Source of the DNA: Caulobacteraceae bacterium
GTDB taxonomy: Bacteria; Pseudomonadota; Alphaproteobacteria; Caulobacterales; Caulobacteraceae
Length of the DNA stretch: 64,000 bases
Reading direction: 5' to 3'
Assembly (NCBI GenBank): GCA_027487945.1
Contig: JAIYCQ010000022.1
Coordinates: 1 to 64,000 of the forward strand
Position numbers and translations under genes: made by a program
Shown: in pieces, positions 50,668 to 59,318 of the stretch
How the letters are laid out: the number at the start of each line of letters is the position of its first letter
Position numbering within the stretch: the stretch's first letter is position 1
Notes under the pieces: model-generated
Databases searched by the model: none
The model's input: only the letters and a program-made list of their open reading frames with translations
What the model was told of the DNA's origin: nothing

Positions 50668-50681
50668 CGCGTTTGAACGCG
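50668..50681. promoter_or_regulatory. Inverted repeat in the divergent mprF-like/acyl-CoA dehydrogenase region
   Basis: CGCGTT-tg-AACGCG is a perfect 6-bp inverted repeat 60 bp before the acyl-CoA dehydrogenase start. A related GAACGCG occurs at 50693-50699. It is a candidate operator of a TetR-type regulator of the oxidation cluster, which is not encoded nearby. Confidence 0.4.
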
Positions 50682-50741
50682 CTTGCTCCGCCGAACGCGC
50701 ACGCTAAGGTGCGCCGCAACAGAAAACGACGGGAGAAGGTC

Positions 50742-51950
50742 ATGGCGGATTTCGGCGCAACCGAGCTGGAAACCTTCCGTATCGAAGTGCGTGACTGGCT
50801 GGCGGCCAACTATCCGCCGTCGCTCAACGCCCCGATGGATGACGAAAGCGAGTCGCCCTGGGGCGGTCGCCGTTTCAATCCGACCAACAAGGACGCGAAG
50901 CTCTGGCTCGACCGCATGGCGGCCAAGGGCTGGACCGCGCCGATGTGGCCGACGGAATACGGCGGCGGCGGCCTGAGCCGTGAGCAGAACAAGGTGCTCG
51001 AGAGCGAGCTGCGCCGCATCAAGGCCCGCCCGGCCCTGATGAGCTTCGGCGTCTGGATGCTCGGCCCGGTGCTGCTGGAGTACGCCACCGAGGAGCAGAA
51101 GCAGAAGTTCCTCCCCGGCATCGTCAAGGGCGAGACCCGCTGGTGCCAGGGCTACAGCGAGCCGGGCGCCGGCTCCGACCTCGCCGGCCTGCAGACCCGC
51201 TGCGAGGACAAGGGCGACCACTTCCTGATCAACGGCCAGAAGGTCTGGACCAGCTACGCCGACCAGGCCGACTGGATCTTCTGCCTGGTGCGCACCGACA
51301 CCGGCAAGAAGCATGAGGGCATCAGCTTCGTGCTGTTCGACATGGCCAGCGAAGGCGTCGAGACCCGCCCGATCAAGCTGATCAGCGGCTCCTCGCCCTT
51401 CTGCGAAACCTTCTTCACCGACGTGAAAGTCCCCAAGGACCAGCTGGTCGGCAAGCTGAACGGCGGCTGGGAGATCGCCAAGCGCCTCCTCCAGTATGAG
51501 CGCCAGAACATCTCGGCCGGCGGCTTCGGCGGCGGCGCGGGCATCGACGTCGTCGACGCGGCCAAGGACCATGTCGGCGTCGATGAGAAGGGCCGGATCG
51601 CGGACGCCGACCTGCGCGCCCGCATCAGCACCCACAAGATGGACTCCGCCGCCTTCCAGCTGACCGTCCGCCGGGCCGAGGCCGAGGGCAAGGCCAGCAA
51701 GGGCCCCAGCGCCGCGACCTCGATCATCAAGTATGCGGCCGCCAAGTTGAACCAGGACCGCACGGAACTGACCGTCGAGGCGCTCGGCCTGCAGGGCCTG
51801 GGCTGGGAAGGCGACAGCTTCCAGCCCGCCGAGATCGGCGCCCTGCGTTCGATGCTGCGCGCCAAGGCCAACTCGATCGAGGGCGGCACCAGCGAGATCA
51901 ACCTCAACGTCGTCGCCAAGCGCGTCCTGGGCCTGCTGGACCACCAGTAG
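50742..51950 (+). CDS. Acyl-CoA dehydrogenase family protein
   Basis: The protein has 402 residues; GGGAGAAGG precedes the ATG by 3-9 bp. The family features are RWCQGYSEPGAGSDLAGLQTRCEDKGDHFLINGQKVWTSYA split over the FAD and substrate loops, and the C-terminal EGGTSEINLNVVAKRVLGL. It oxidises acyl-CoA to enoyl-CoA with FAD. The first gene of a rightward run (isomerase, second dehydrogenase, SDR, PNPOx). Substrate unknown; the paralogue two genes on suggests a heterodimeric pair as in steroid or cyclic acid degradation. Confidence 0.92.
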   Translation: MADFGATELETFRIEVRDWLAANYPPSLNAPMDDESESPWGGRRFNPTNKDAKLWLDRMAAKGWTAPMWPTEYGGGGLSREQNKVLESELRRIKARPALMSFGVWMLGPVLLEYATEEQKQKFLPGIVKGETRWCQGYSEPGAGSDLAGLQTRCEDKGDHFLINGQKVWTSYADQADWIFCLVRTDTGKKHEGISFVLFDMASEGVETRPIKLISGSSPFCETFFTDVKVPKDQLVGKLNGGWEIAKRLLQYERQNISAGGFGGGAGIDVVDAAKDHVGVDEKGRIADADLRARISTHKMDSAAFQLTVRRAEAEGKASKGPSAATSIIKYAAAKLNQDRTELTVEALGLQGLGWEGDSFQPAEIGALRSMLRAKANSIEGGTSEINLNVVAKRVLGLLDHQ

Positions 51951-51971
51951 GTCCGCGGGGAGCGCAGGGTC

Positions 51972-52595
51972 ATGATCGAGTTCTGGTACGAGTTCGCCTC
52001 GACCTACTCCTATCCAGCCGCCATGCGCATCGAGGCGCTGGCGGAGGCGGCGGGCGTGGAGGTCGTCTGGCGCCCCTTCCTGCTCGGGCCGCTGCTGCAT
52101 GCCCACCAGGGCATGACCGACAGCCCGTTCAACGTCGTGCCGATCAAGGGCAAGTACATGTGGCGGGACATGGAGCGGGTCTGCGAGGAACAGGGCCTCC
52201 CCCTGACACACCCCACCCAGTTCCCGCGCAACACCCTGCTGGCCGCCCGCGTGGCCATCGCCGGGCTGGAGGACGGCTGGACCCCGGCCTTCACCCGCAA
52301 GGTGTACGAGGCCAACTTCGTCGCCGACCAGGACATCTCCAGGCCTGATGTGCTCGAGCCGCTGATCGCCGAGGTCGGCGCCGCGCCCCTGGCCGTGCTG
52401 GAAGCCGCGAACGGCCCTGCCGTGAAGGCCCGGCTCAAGGACCACGTCGAACAGGCTACCGCGCGCGGCGTGTTCGGCTCTCCCAGCTTCATCACCGCCG
52501 ACGGCGAGCTCTTCTGGGGCAACGACCGTCTGGAACAGGCCCTCAGCTGGGCCCAACATCACACAACTCAAAACACCTTTGGGGAACACGCCTGA
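51972..52595 (+). CDS. 2-hydroxychromene-2-carboxylate isomerase (DsbA-like fold)
   Basis: The protein has 207 residues. The thioredoxin-like start EFWYEFASTYSYPAAMRIE has S in the place of the active cysteine, as in GST-kappa/HCCA isomerases. The cis-Pro loop is RGVFGSPSFITADGELFWGNDRL. In naphthalene breakdown such enzymes isomerise 2-hydroxychromene-2-carboxylate with glutathione. Here the true substrate is unknown. It shares one base with the following dehydrogenase start (TGATG). Confidence 0.9.
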   Translation: MIEFWYEFASTYSYPAAMRIEALAEAAGVEVVWRPFLLGPLLHAHQGMTDSPFNVVPIKGKYMWRDMERVCEEQGLPLTHPTQFPRNTLLAARVAIAGLEDGWTPAFTRKVYEANFVADQDISRPDVLEPLIAEVGAAPLAVLEAANGPAVKARLKDHVEQATARGVFGSPSFITADGELFWGNDRLEQALSWAQHHTTQNTFGEHA

Positions 52596-53722
52596 TGGCC
52601 GTCCTGAACGAAGAACAGACCATGCTCCGTGACGCCGCCAAGAGCTGGGCGCAGGAGGCCTCTCCGGTCAGCAAGCTGCGCGCGCTGCGCGACAGCGGTT
52701 CGGGGGCGCCGTTCGACGCCGCCGCCTGGGCCGAGATGGGCCAGATGGGCTGGGCCGGCGTGATCGTGCCGGAAGACTTCGGCGGCAGCGCCTTCGGCTA
52801 CCTGAGCCTGGGCCTGATCCTCGAGGAGACCGGCCGCACCCTGACCGCCTCGCCCCTGCTGTCCACCGCCCTGATCGGCGCCAGCGCCCTGACGCTCGGC
52901 GGGAGCGACGCCCAGAAGGCGCAGTGGCTGCCGAAGATCGCCGAGGGCGCGATCGTCACCGCCCTGGCCGTCGACGAGGCCGCGCACCATGCGCCCGAGC
53001 GCATCGCGCTGAAGGCCGAGAAGAGCGGCGACGGCTACGCCCTGACCGGCAAGAAGACCTTTGTCATCGACGGCGACGCCGCCGACCTGCTGATCGTGGC
53101 GGCCCGCACCAGCGGCAAACCGGGCGAGACGGCCGGCATCACCCTGTTCCTGGTCGATCCGGCCGCTTCGGGCGTCAGCCGCAAGCATCTGGCCCTGGCC
53201 GACAGTCGCGGCGCCGCCGAGATCACCTTCTCCGGCGCGGCCGGCGAAGTGCTGGGCGCCGTCGACAAGGGCTGGGACGTGCTGGAGCCGGTGCTCGACC
53301 GGGCCCGGATCGGCCTGTCGGCCGAGATGCTGGGCAGCGCCCTGCAGGCTTTCGAGATCACGCTGGACTACCTGAAGACCCGCACCCAGTTCGGCCAGGT
53401 GATCGGCACCTTCCAGTCGCTGCAGCACCGCGCCGCCAAGATGTTCACCGACCTGGAGACCACCCGCTCCTGCATCGAGGCTGCGCTTGAGGCCATCGAC
53501 GCCGGGTCGACCGACAACCGCGCCGCCGCCTCGATCGCCAAGTGCAAGGCCAGCGAGCTGGCGCATCTGGTCACCAACGAGATGGTCCAGATGCACGGTG
53601 GCATCGGCATGACCGACGTCCATGACGCCGGCCTGTTCCTCAAGCGCGCCCGGGTCACCGAGCAGCTGTTCGGCGGCGCCGGCTACCACCGCGACCGCTT
53701 CGCCACGGTCTCGGGCTTCTAG
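52595..53722 (+). CDS. Acyl-CoA dehydrogenase family protein (second copy)
   Basis: The protein has 375 residues. It is shorter in loops than the first copy and has GWAGVIVPEDFGGSAFGYLSLGLILEETGRTL, LALADSRGAAEITFSGAAGEVLG, RTQFGQVIGTFQSLQHRAAKM and the C-terminal MVQMHGGIGMTDVHDAGLFLKRARV. In alphaproteobacterial steroid/cholate-type clusters similar pairs of unlike dehydrogenases form heterotetramers; that assembly is a suggestion here. The SDR gene begins 1 bp after the stop. Confidence 0.92.
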   Translation: MAVLNEEQTMLRDAAKSWAQEASPVSKLRALRDSGSGAPFDAAAWAEMGQMGWAGVIVPEDFGGSAFGYLSLGLILEETGRTLTASPLLSTALIGASALTLGGSDAQKAQWLPKIAEGAIVTALAVDEAAHHAPERIALKAEKSGDGYALTGKKTFVIDGDAADLLIVAARTSGKPGETAGITLFLVDPAASGVSRKHLALADSRGAAEITFSGAAGEVLGAVDKGWDVLEPVLDRARIGLSAEMLGSALQAFEITLDYLKTRTQFGQVIGTFQSLQHRAAKMFTDLETTRSCIEAALEAIDAGSTDNRAAASIAKCKASELAHLVTNEMVQMHGGIGMTDVHDAGLFLKRARVTEQLFGGAGYHRDRFATVSGF

Positions 53723-53723
53723 G

Positions 53724-54560
53724 ATGAACGTCGCGGGCGTCGTCGCCGTCGTCACGGGCGGCGCCTCCGGGATCGGCTTCGGCATCGCCGCCGCCCTGGC
53801 CCGCCGGGGCGCGAAGGTGGTCATTGCCGACATCGAGGCCGAGCGCGCCCTGGTCGCCGCCGAGCGGTTGCGGGACGAGGGACTGGAGGCGACCGGCGTC
53901 TTCCTGGATGTGATCGACGAAGCCAGCTGGGCCACCCTGGCGCAGGTCGCCGCGGGTCACTGGGACCAGCCGGTCCAGCTGCTGTTCAACAACGCCGGCG
54001 TCGGTGCGCCCGGAACCGTCCACGGCGTGTCCCGCCAGACCTGGGACTGGGTGTTCAAGGTGAATGTCGAGGGCGTCTACCTGGGCGTCCGCACCGTCGC
54101 CCCCGCCATGCTGGCCAGCGGCCTGCCGTGCGCGATCATCAACACCGCGTCCGAGCACGCGCTCGGCCTGCCCGACAGCGTCACCGGCGGCATCTCGGCC
54201 GCCTACACCGCCGCCAAGCATGCGGTCATGGGCTACAGCCTCTGCGCCCGCCGCGACTTCGAGGGGACCAACATCGCGGTTGGGGTGATCTGCCCTGGCC
54301 CGGTGGCGACCGACATCTGGAACAGCTTCCGCAACCGCCATGGCGACTTCGGCGGCCCCCGGACGCTGAGGGTGGAGGGCGAGACGCCGATGTCGCAGCA
54401 TCTGCCCGCAGCCGCAGCCGGCGAACGGATTGTCGCGCAGCTGCAGGACGGCGCCTTCTTCATCTTCACCAACGGCCCCAACGAGGCGGCCGTCATCGAC
54501 CGCTATCAGCGCGAGGTGACCACGGCGATCGCAGCCTTCCGGGATCGTTACCCGGACTGA
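53724..54560 (+). CDS. Short-chain dehydrogenase/reductase
   Basis: The protein has 278 residues of classical SDR. Cofactor loop TGGASGIGFGI (11-21), N-N-A-G in LLFNNAGVGAPG, catalytic S in NTASEHALG and Y-x-x-x-K in YTAAKHAVMG. The helix after the first strand has VIADIEAER, with Asp at the end of strand 2, favouring NAD(H). It probably oxidises a hydroxyacyl-CoA or alcohol in the pathway of the dehydrogenases. The gene directly follows the second acyl-CoA dehydrogenase. Confidence 0.92.
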   Translation: MNVAGVVAVVTGGASGIGFGIAAALARRGAKVVIADIEAERALVAAERLRDEGLEATGVFLDVIDEASWATLAQVAAGHWDQPVQLLFNNAGVGAPGTVHGVSRQTWDWVFKVNVEGVYLGVRTVAPAMLASGLPCAIINTASEHALGLPDSVTGGISAAYTAAKHAVMGYSLCARRDFEGTNIAVGVICPGPVATDIWNSFRNRHGDFGGPRTLRVEGETPMSQHLPAAAAGERIVAQLQDGAFFIFTNGPNEAAVIDRYQREVTTAIAAFRDRYPD

Positions 54561-54620
54561 CCGGAACCTCCCCGTCCCGCCCCAGGTTCTCCCTGCAATA
54601 CAGCCGCAAGGGAGCGCTTC

Positions 54621-55124
54621 ATGAGTACCGACATCAACGACCACGGGCAGGTCGAAAAGCGTCTGTGGGACGAGATCAGCAAGGACGGACGCACGGTCAT
54701 GCTGGGCGCGGAAGTCCACCCGATGCACCATTTCCAGCCGATGACCGCCTTCTGCGAACCGGACGAGGGGCTGATCTGGTTCTTCACCCGGTCGGACACC
54801 GAGCTCGCCCGCTCCATCGCCGAGGGCAAGGCCGCCATGATGGTCGTTCAGGCCGGCCAGGCGTTCCAGGCCTGCGTGGGCGGCGAGCTGACGCTGCAGG
54901 TCGATCCGGTCCGGGTCGAGAAGTACTGGAACCCCGTCGTCGCGGCCTGGTACCCGAAGGGACAGGCCGACCCGCACCTGACCCTGCTCTGCCTCGACGT
55001 CTCCGACGCCCAGGTCTGGATCAGCGCCGGCGGTCCGATCAAATTCGCCTTCGAGGTCGCCAAGGCCAACGTCACCGGCCAGACCCCCGACGTCGGGGGG
55101 TCCACCCGTCTGACCCTGAACTGA
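54621..55124 (+). CDS. Pyridoxamine 5'-phosphate oxidase-like (general stress protein) family
   Basis: The protein has 167 residues with a split-barrel FMN fold: GRTVMLGAEVHPMHHFQPMTAF, LIWFFTRSDTELARSIAEGK, then EKYWNPVVAAWYPKGQADPHLTLLCLD. It resembles the GSP26-type group, not true pyridoxamine phosphate oxidase, so it binds FMN or FAD and may use stress electrophiles. A GGGAGCG stretch lies before the ATG. It is 60 bp behind the SDR gene, probably the operon end. Confidence 0.87.
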   Translation: MSTDINDHGQVEKRLWDEISKDGRTVMLGAEVHPMHHFQPMTAFCEPDEGLIWFFTRSDTELARSIAEGKAAMMVVQAGQAFQACVGGELTLQVDPVRVEKYWNPVVAAWYPKGQADPHLTLLCLDVSDAQVWISAGGPIKFAFEVAKANVTGQTPDVGGSTRLTLN

Positions 55125-55172
55125 GCGCCATCACGGCCGGCGCGAAGCGACGATCCGGGAGGACCCGGCCTT

Positions 55173-56216
55173 CTACTTCCGCTTGAACGGCGCCGGCTCG
55201 CGGCGGCCGCCCTGGCGGTCCAGCATCCAGCCCGGATACTCGGGCGGCAGGGCGCTGACCGCGTCCAGCGTCGCCATCTCCTCGGCCGTCAGGTCGATCT
55301 CGGCGGCGGCCAGGTTGTCGTCCAGCTGCTCGACGGTCTTGGCGCCGATGATCACCGTGGTGACGAAGGGCTTGGCCAGCACATAGGCCAGCGCGATCCG
55401 CGCCACCGACACGCCGCGCGCATCGGCGATCACCTTCATGGCGTCAACGCAGTCCCAGGCCCGGTCCCGGTTGACGGGCGGGAAGTCGAAGCTGACCCGG
55501 CGCGCCCCGTTGGGGCCGGCGCCGTCCCGGCTGAACTTGCCCGACAGCAGGCCGCCGGCCATCGGCGACCAGACCATCAGCCCCATCTGCTGATCCTGCA
55601 GCATCGGAACGACGTCCCGCTCCAGGTCGCGGCCGGCGATGGAGTAGTAGGACTGGACAGTCTCGAAGCGGGCGTAGCCGCGCGCATCGGCGATGCCGTG
55701 CGCCTTCATCATCTTCCAGGCCGCCCAGTTGGAGCAGCCGACATAACGGACCAGGCCCTGGCTCACCAGGTCGTCCAGCGCCCGCAGGGTCTCCTCGACC
55801 GGAGTGATCGGGTCGTTGGCGTGGATCTGATAGAGGTCGATGTAGTCCAGCTGCATCCGCTCCAGGCTGGCCTTGACCGCATCCATGATGTGGCCGCGCG
55901 AGGCGCCCTTGTCGTTGGGGCCGCTTCCCATCTCGCCGAAGCATTTGGTGGCGATGACCACGTCCGAGCGCTTGACCCCGAGGTTGCGCAGGGCCGCCCC
56001 GACCATCTGCTCGGACTGGCCGGCGGAATAGATGTCGGCGGTGTCGATGAAGTTGACGCCGCTGGCCAGGGCCCGGCCGATCATCTCGTCGACACCCTGC
56101 TGGTCGACGGCGCCGATGGCGCCCCACATGCCGGTCGCCTCGCTGGCGAAGGTCATGGCCCCGAGGCAGATTTCAGAAACATAGAGGCCGGTGCGGCCGA
56201 GGCGGCGGTACTTCAT
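55173..56216 (-). CDS. Aldo/keto reductase
   Basis: The protein has 347 residues, a TIM barrel. The catalytic tetrad is visible as D in FIDTADIYSAGQSE (D and Y), K in VVIATKCFGEMG and H in YQIHANDPITPVEETL. Later GLMVWSPMAGGLLSGKFS and the NADPH pocket end TVIIGAKTVEQLDDNLAA are typical of the YajO/PhdYeZ type. It reduces aldehydes or ketones; specificity not visible. It diverges from the BVMO gene with 158 bp between. Confidence 0.93.
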   Translation of the reverse strand: MKYRRLGRTGLYVSEICLGAMTFASEATGMWGAIGAVDQQGVDEMIGRALASGVNFIDTADIYSAGQSEQMVGAALRNLGVKRSDVVIATKCFGEMGSGPNDKGASRGHIMDAVKASLERMQLDYIDLYQIHANDPITPVEETLRALDDLVSQGLVRYVGCSNWAAWKMMKAHGIADARGYARFETVQSYYSIAGRDLERDVVPMLQDQQMGLMVWSPMAGGLLSGKFSRDGAGPNGARRVSFDFPPVNRDRAWDCVDAMKVIADARGVSVARIALAYVLAKPFVTTVIIGAKTVEQLDDNLAAAEIDLTAEEMATLDAVSALPPEYPGWMLDRQGGRREPAPFKRK

Positions 56217-56374
56217 CTGATGGCGTTCCCTCGTTTTGAAGCCATCCTAGACCCCGATCCGACAACAACAAGCGGGCGCTGGTCGGGCAAGGACAGGGGC
56301 TGCCCCTGCGTCAGGCTTTCCGCTCCCCCGACCCTGCGCAATACTTCCCCAAACACATAAGGGAAGCGACAGGC

Positions 56375-57829
56375 ATGAGCGGTGATCTGGACGCCATCGT
56401 CATCGGCGCGGGCTTCGGCGGACTGACCGCCGCCATCAAGCTGAAGGAGGCGGGATTCGGCCGGCTGGTGGTGCTGGAAAAGGCCGACCGCATCGGCGGC
56501 ACCTGGCGCGAGAATACCTACCCCGGCGCCTGCTGCGACGTGCCTTCGCGGCTCTACTCCCTGTCCTTCGCCCTCAATCCGGACTGGAGCCGCGCCTACT
56601 CGCCGCAACCGGAGATCCGCGACTACATGGAGCGGGTGGCCCGCCAGTTCGGGGTGATGGACCTGTTCCGCTTCAACACCGAGGTCGAGTCGGCCGACTG
56701 GGACGAGGCCGCCGGCCTGTGGCGGGTGGCGGTCAAGGGCGGCGATACGGTGAGCGCGCCGGTTCTGGTCTCGGGCCTCGGGCAGCTGAACAAGCCCGGC
56801 TACGCCGGCATCCCCGGGCGGGAGACCTTCCAGGGCGACAGCTGGCACGCGGCGCGCTGGCGGCACGACGTCGACCTGAAGGGCAAGACCGTAGGCTGCA
56901 TCGGCGCCGGCGCCAGCGCCATCCAGTACATCCCCGAGATCGCCAGGGACGCCGGCAAGGTCATCGTCTTCCAGCGCACGCCCAACTACATCGTGCCGCG
57001 CCTGGACAAGCCGTTCAGCCCGTTCGCGAGGTGGCTGTTCCGCACCCTGCCCTTCACCGACCGCGCGCTGCGCTGGTTCACCTGGAAGATGATGGACCTG
57101 CGTTTCGAGGCCTTCAAAGCCGGCACGAAGGCGGCGGAGGACTTCAAGGCCCTGGCGCTGAAGTATCTCGACGACACGGTCACCGACCCGGCGCTCAAGG
57201 CCAAGCTGACCCCGGACTACCCGATCGGCTGCAAGCGGATCCTCGTCTCTGACGACTACTACCAGACGCTGGTGAAGCCCAACGTCGAGGTGGTGACCGA
57301 GGCGGTCCGGGAGGTCAACCCCGCCGGCGTGCGCACCGGCGACGGCGCCGAACATGCCTGCGACGTGCTGATCTTCGGGACCGGTTTTATCACCACCGAC
57401 TTCATCTCGCCGGTGCGGATCACCGGCCGCCAGGGTCTGACCATCAACGAGGCCTGGAAGGACGGCGCGGAGGCCTATCTCGGCGTCACCGTGGCCGGCT
57501 TCCCCAACCTCTTCCTGCTCTACGGGCCCAACACGAACCTCGGCCACAACTCGATCATCGTCATGATCGAGGCGCAGGTCGGCTACATGGTCGAGGCCCT
57601 GAAGGCGCTGAAGGCGCGCGGGGCGAGGGCCCTGAGCGTCCGGCCGCAGGCCCACGCCCGCTTCAACGCCCAGCTGCAGCAGGATCTCGCCGGCACCGCC
57701 TGGGCCGGCTCCTGCTCCAGCTGGTACAAGACTGACAGCGGCAAGATCACCAACAACTGGTCGGGCGACACAGCGACCTACGTCAAGTTGATGAAGCAGC
57801 CGGCGCTCGAGGACTACGAGGTGGCCTGA
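56375..57829 (+). CDS. FAD-dependent monooxygenase of the Baeyer-Villiger type
   Basis: The protein has 484 residues. First Rossmann motif IGAGFGGLTAAIKLKEAG (8-25), then GGTWRENTYPGACCDVPS, the BVMO fingerprint FQGDSWHAARW (F-x-G-x-x-x-H-x-x-x-W), and the second Rossmann motif GCIGAGASAIQ. It inserts oxygen into ketones to give esters or lactones using NADPH. With the nearby aldo/keto reductase it could feed cyclic ketones into the acyl-CoA oxidation cluster. Confidence 0.92.
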   Translation: MSGDLDAIVIGAGFGGLTAAIKLKEAGFGRLVVLEKADRIGGTWRENTYPGACCDVPSRLYSLSFALNPDWSRAYSPQPEIRDYMERVARQFGVMDLFRFNTEVESADWDEAAGLWRVAVKGGDTVSAPVLVSGLGQLNKPGYAGIPGRETFQGDSWHAARWRHDVDLKGKTVGCIGAGASAIQYIPEIARDAGKVIVFQRTPNYIVPRLDKPFSPFARWLFRTLPFTDRALRWFTWKMMDLRFEAFKAGTKAAEDFKALALKYLDDTVTDPALKAKLTPDYPIGCKRILVSDDYYQTLVKPNVEVVTEAVREVNPAGVRTGDGAEHACDVLIFGTGFITTDFISPVRITGRQGLTINEAWKDGAEAYLGVTVAGFPNLFLLYGPNTNLGHNSIIVMIEAQVGYMVEALKALKARGARALSVRPQAHARFNAQLQQDLAGTAWAGSCSSWYKTDSGKITNNWSGDTATYVKLMKQPALEDYEVA

Positions 57830-57840
57830 CCGCCTTGCGG

Positions 57841-57940
57841 GCTTCGACAGGCGTCCTGCAGACGCCGCTCAGCATGACGTTGCGGAGCACCCTTCAAGCT
57901 ACGTCATCCTGGGCAGCCGCGAAGCGGCGTGTCAAAGCCG
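57841..57940. repeat. REP-like inverted repeat pair between BVMO and exoD-like genes
   Basis: The left copy (57841-57880, with a GGCGTC-ctgca-GACGCC hairpin) and the right copy (57901-57938, with GCCGC-gaa-GCGGC) are inverted: ATGACGT faces ACGTCAT and GCTTCGACA faces TGTCAAAGC (8 of 9). The type is the same as the pairs near 41.5 and 44.3 kb. Confidence 0.85.
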
Positions 57941-57983
57941 GCTCTCGGGCCGGTCCACGGCCGGTCCCGGGGGGACGCACGGC

Positions 57984-58625
57984 CTAGAACGGCCAGGCCC
58001 TGTCCAACGTCGCCACCAGCACCCGCACAAAGGTCACCGCCGCGGCGATAATGGCGCCCGACAGAAGCGCCATGACCGACAGACTGATCGCCGTCACCAC
58101 CCCGCCAAACAGCCCCAGCAGACCGTCGCGCTCGGCGATACCCAGCCCGAAGGCGGCGATGGCCAGGGCAGGCAGCATGTTGGCGCCCGGGATCGGCAGG
58201 AAGACGATGATGGCCAGAGCCAGGCAGACCAGCCCCGTCACCCCGTCCAGCCAGCGGTTATAGAGGAAGGTAAACCGCGGCTTCAGCCGTCGTTCCAGCC
58301 ATGTCAGGGAGGGCGCCAGCTTCTCGACCAGCCCGGCGAAGTCGCCGCGCGTCATGGTCCGGTCAGCCAGCACCTTGGGCAGCCACAGGGTGCGCCGTCC
58401 CATCATCAGCTGCGAGGTGATGAACAGCAGCGGCGCGCCGAGGATGGCCGAGACGCCCGGCGGCATGGGCAGGGCGACTGGCGCGGCGAACACGAACATC
58501 AGCGCCCCGAAGGCCCGGTCGCCGAAGGCCTCCAGCACATCGCGCAGGGACACGGTCTTGCGCTTCGCCGAGGCGATGCCCTCAAGGATTTCAGAGATTC
58601 GGGGGGCGTGCTGGGAGTCCGACAT
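57984..58625 (-). CDS. ExoD family membrane protein (second copy)
   Basis: The protein has 213 residues. It shares the plan of the paralogue at 10.4 kb: SLRDVLEAFGDRAFGALMFVFAAPVALPMPPG, then TLWLPKVLADRTMTRGDFAGL, and IIVFLPIPGANMLPALAIAAFGLGIAERDGLLG. Four hydrophobic segments are present. Function in exopolysaccharide production is by family only. It is monocistronic and leftward, with the OsmC gene upstream on the same strand. Confidence 0.87.
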   Translation of the reverse strand: MSDSQHAPRISEILEGIASAKRKTVSLRDVLEAFGDRAFGALMFVFAAPVALPMPPGVSAILGAPLLFITSQLMMGRRTLWLPKVLADRTMTRGDFAGLVEKLAPSLTWLERRLKPRFTFLYNRWLDGVTGLVCLALAIIVFLPIPGANMLPALAIAAFGLGIAERDGLLGLFGGVVTAISLSVMALLSGAIIAAAVTFVRVLVATLDRAWPF

Positions 58626-58691
58626 CGTCGGGCGGGCTTACAACCTCCGGCGGGTGCGGTCATCCCAAAACGGGGGGGCGGACGCGTTCCT

Positions 58692-59081
58692 TCAGGGCTG
58701 CAGCGCGGTGGTGATGTCGACGCCTGCCTTCAGGGTCAGGGTCACCGGCGTTCGCTCGGCGATATCGGCCAGCCGCGCCCGCTGCGTCTCGTCCAGGTCG
58801 CCCTCCAGCCAGATCTTGCGGGTGATCTTCGAGCGGTCGTCTTCCTTGTGGTGGGAGAGGTCGATGGTGACCTCCTCCAGCGGCCACGCCTTGCGCGCGG
58901 CGTACATGCGCAGGGTGATCGCCGTGCAGGACCCGAGGCTGGCCAGCAGCAGATCATAGGGCGCCGGCCCCGCGTCCGCCCCGCCCAGCGCGGCGGGCTC
59001 GTCGGACATCAGGCCATGGCTCCCCAAGGTGACGGCGGTCGCCCAGGCGGGTCCGCTGCTGGCGATATGGGCGTGGGCCAT
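58692..59081 (-). CDS. OsmC family protein with a single cysteine
   Basis: The protein has 129 residues from the ATG at 59081, with GGAGACTCCCC upstream; the frame open to 60710 is antisense to the serine hydrolase. The OsmC/Ohr fold is visible in PAPYDLLLASLGSCTAITLRMYAARK and the later AERTPVTLTLKAGVDI. The second conserved cysteine of peroxide-reducing members (in the CPVS-like turn) is Thr here, so thiol peroxidase activity by the normal two-Cys mechanism is unlikely. Confidence 0.87.
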   Translation of the reverse strand: MAHAHIASSGPAWATAVTLGSHGLMSDEPAALGGADAGPAPYDLLLASLGSCTAITLRMYAARKAWPLEEVTIDLSHHKEDDRSKITRKIWLEGDLDETQRARLADIAERTPVTLTLKAGVDITTALQP

Positions 59082-59318
59082 GGGGAGTCTCCGAACGGGG
59101 CGGGGTGACTGTACAGTCGTCCCCAGACCCTGGGGAGGGGGACCGCTCGAAGAGCGGTGCAGGGTGAAGCGCCAACGCCTGACGACAATTCGCCCTGCTA
59201 AGCGCCTTGTCCTGAAGCCGCGGCGCCACCCCCTCCGACCTCGCTCCGCCAGGCCACCTCCCTCTCGCTGCGCTCCGGGGAGGATGACAAGTCCGACCCG
59301 CCGTTCCAATCTCCACTC
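59082..59318. promoter_or_regulatory. Divergent region of osmC-like and serine hydrolase genes with a 12-bp palindrome
   Basis: GACTGTACAGTC (59107-59118) is a perfect palindrome 26 bp before the osmC-like start, a possible operator. A small hairpin CCGCTC-gaa-GAGCGG lies near 59142-59156. The remaining bases show no gene; one stretch near 59260-59290 is CT-rich. Confidence 0.5.
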
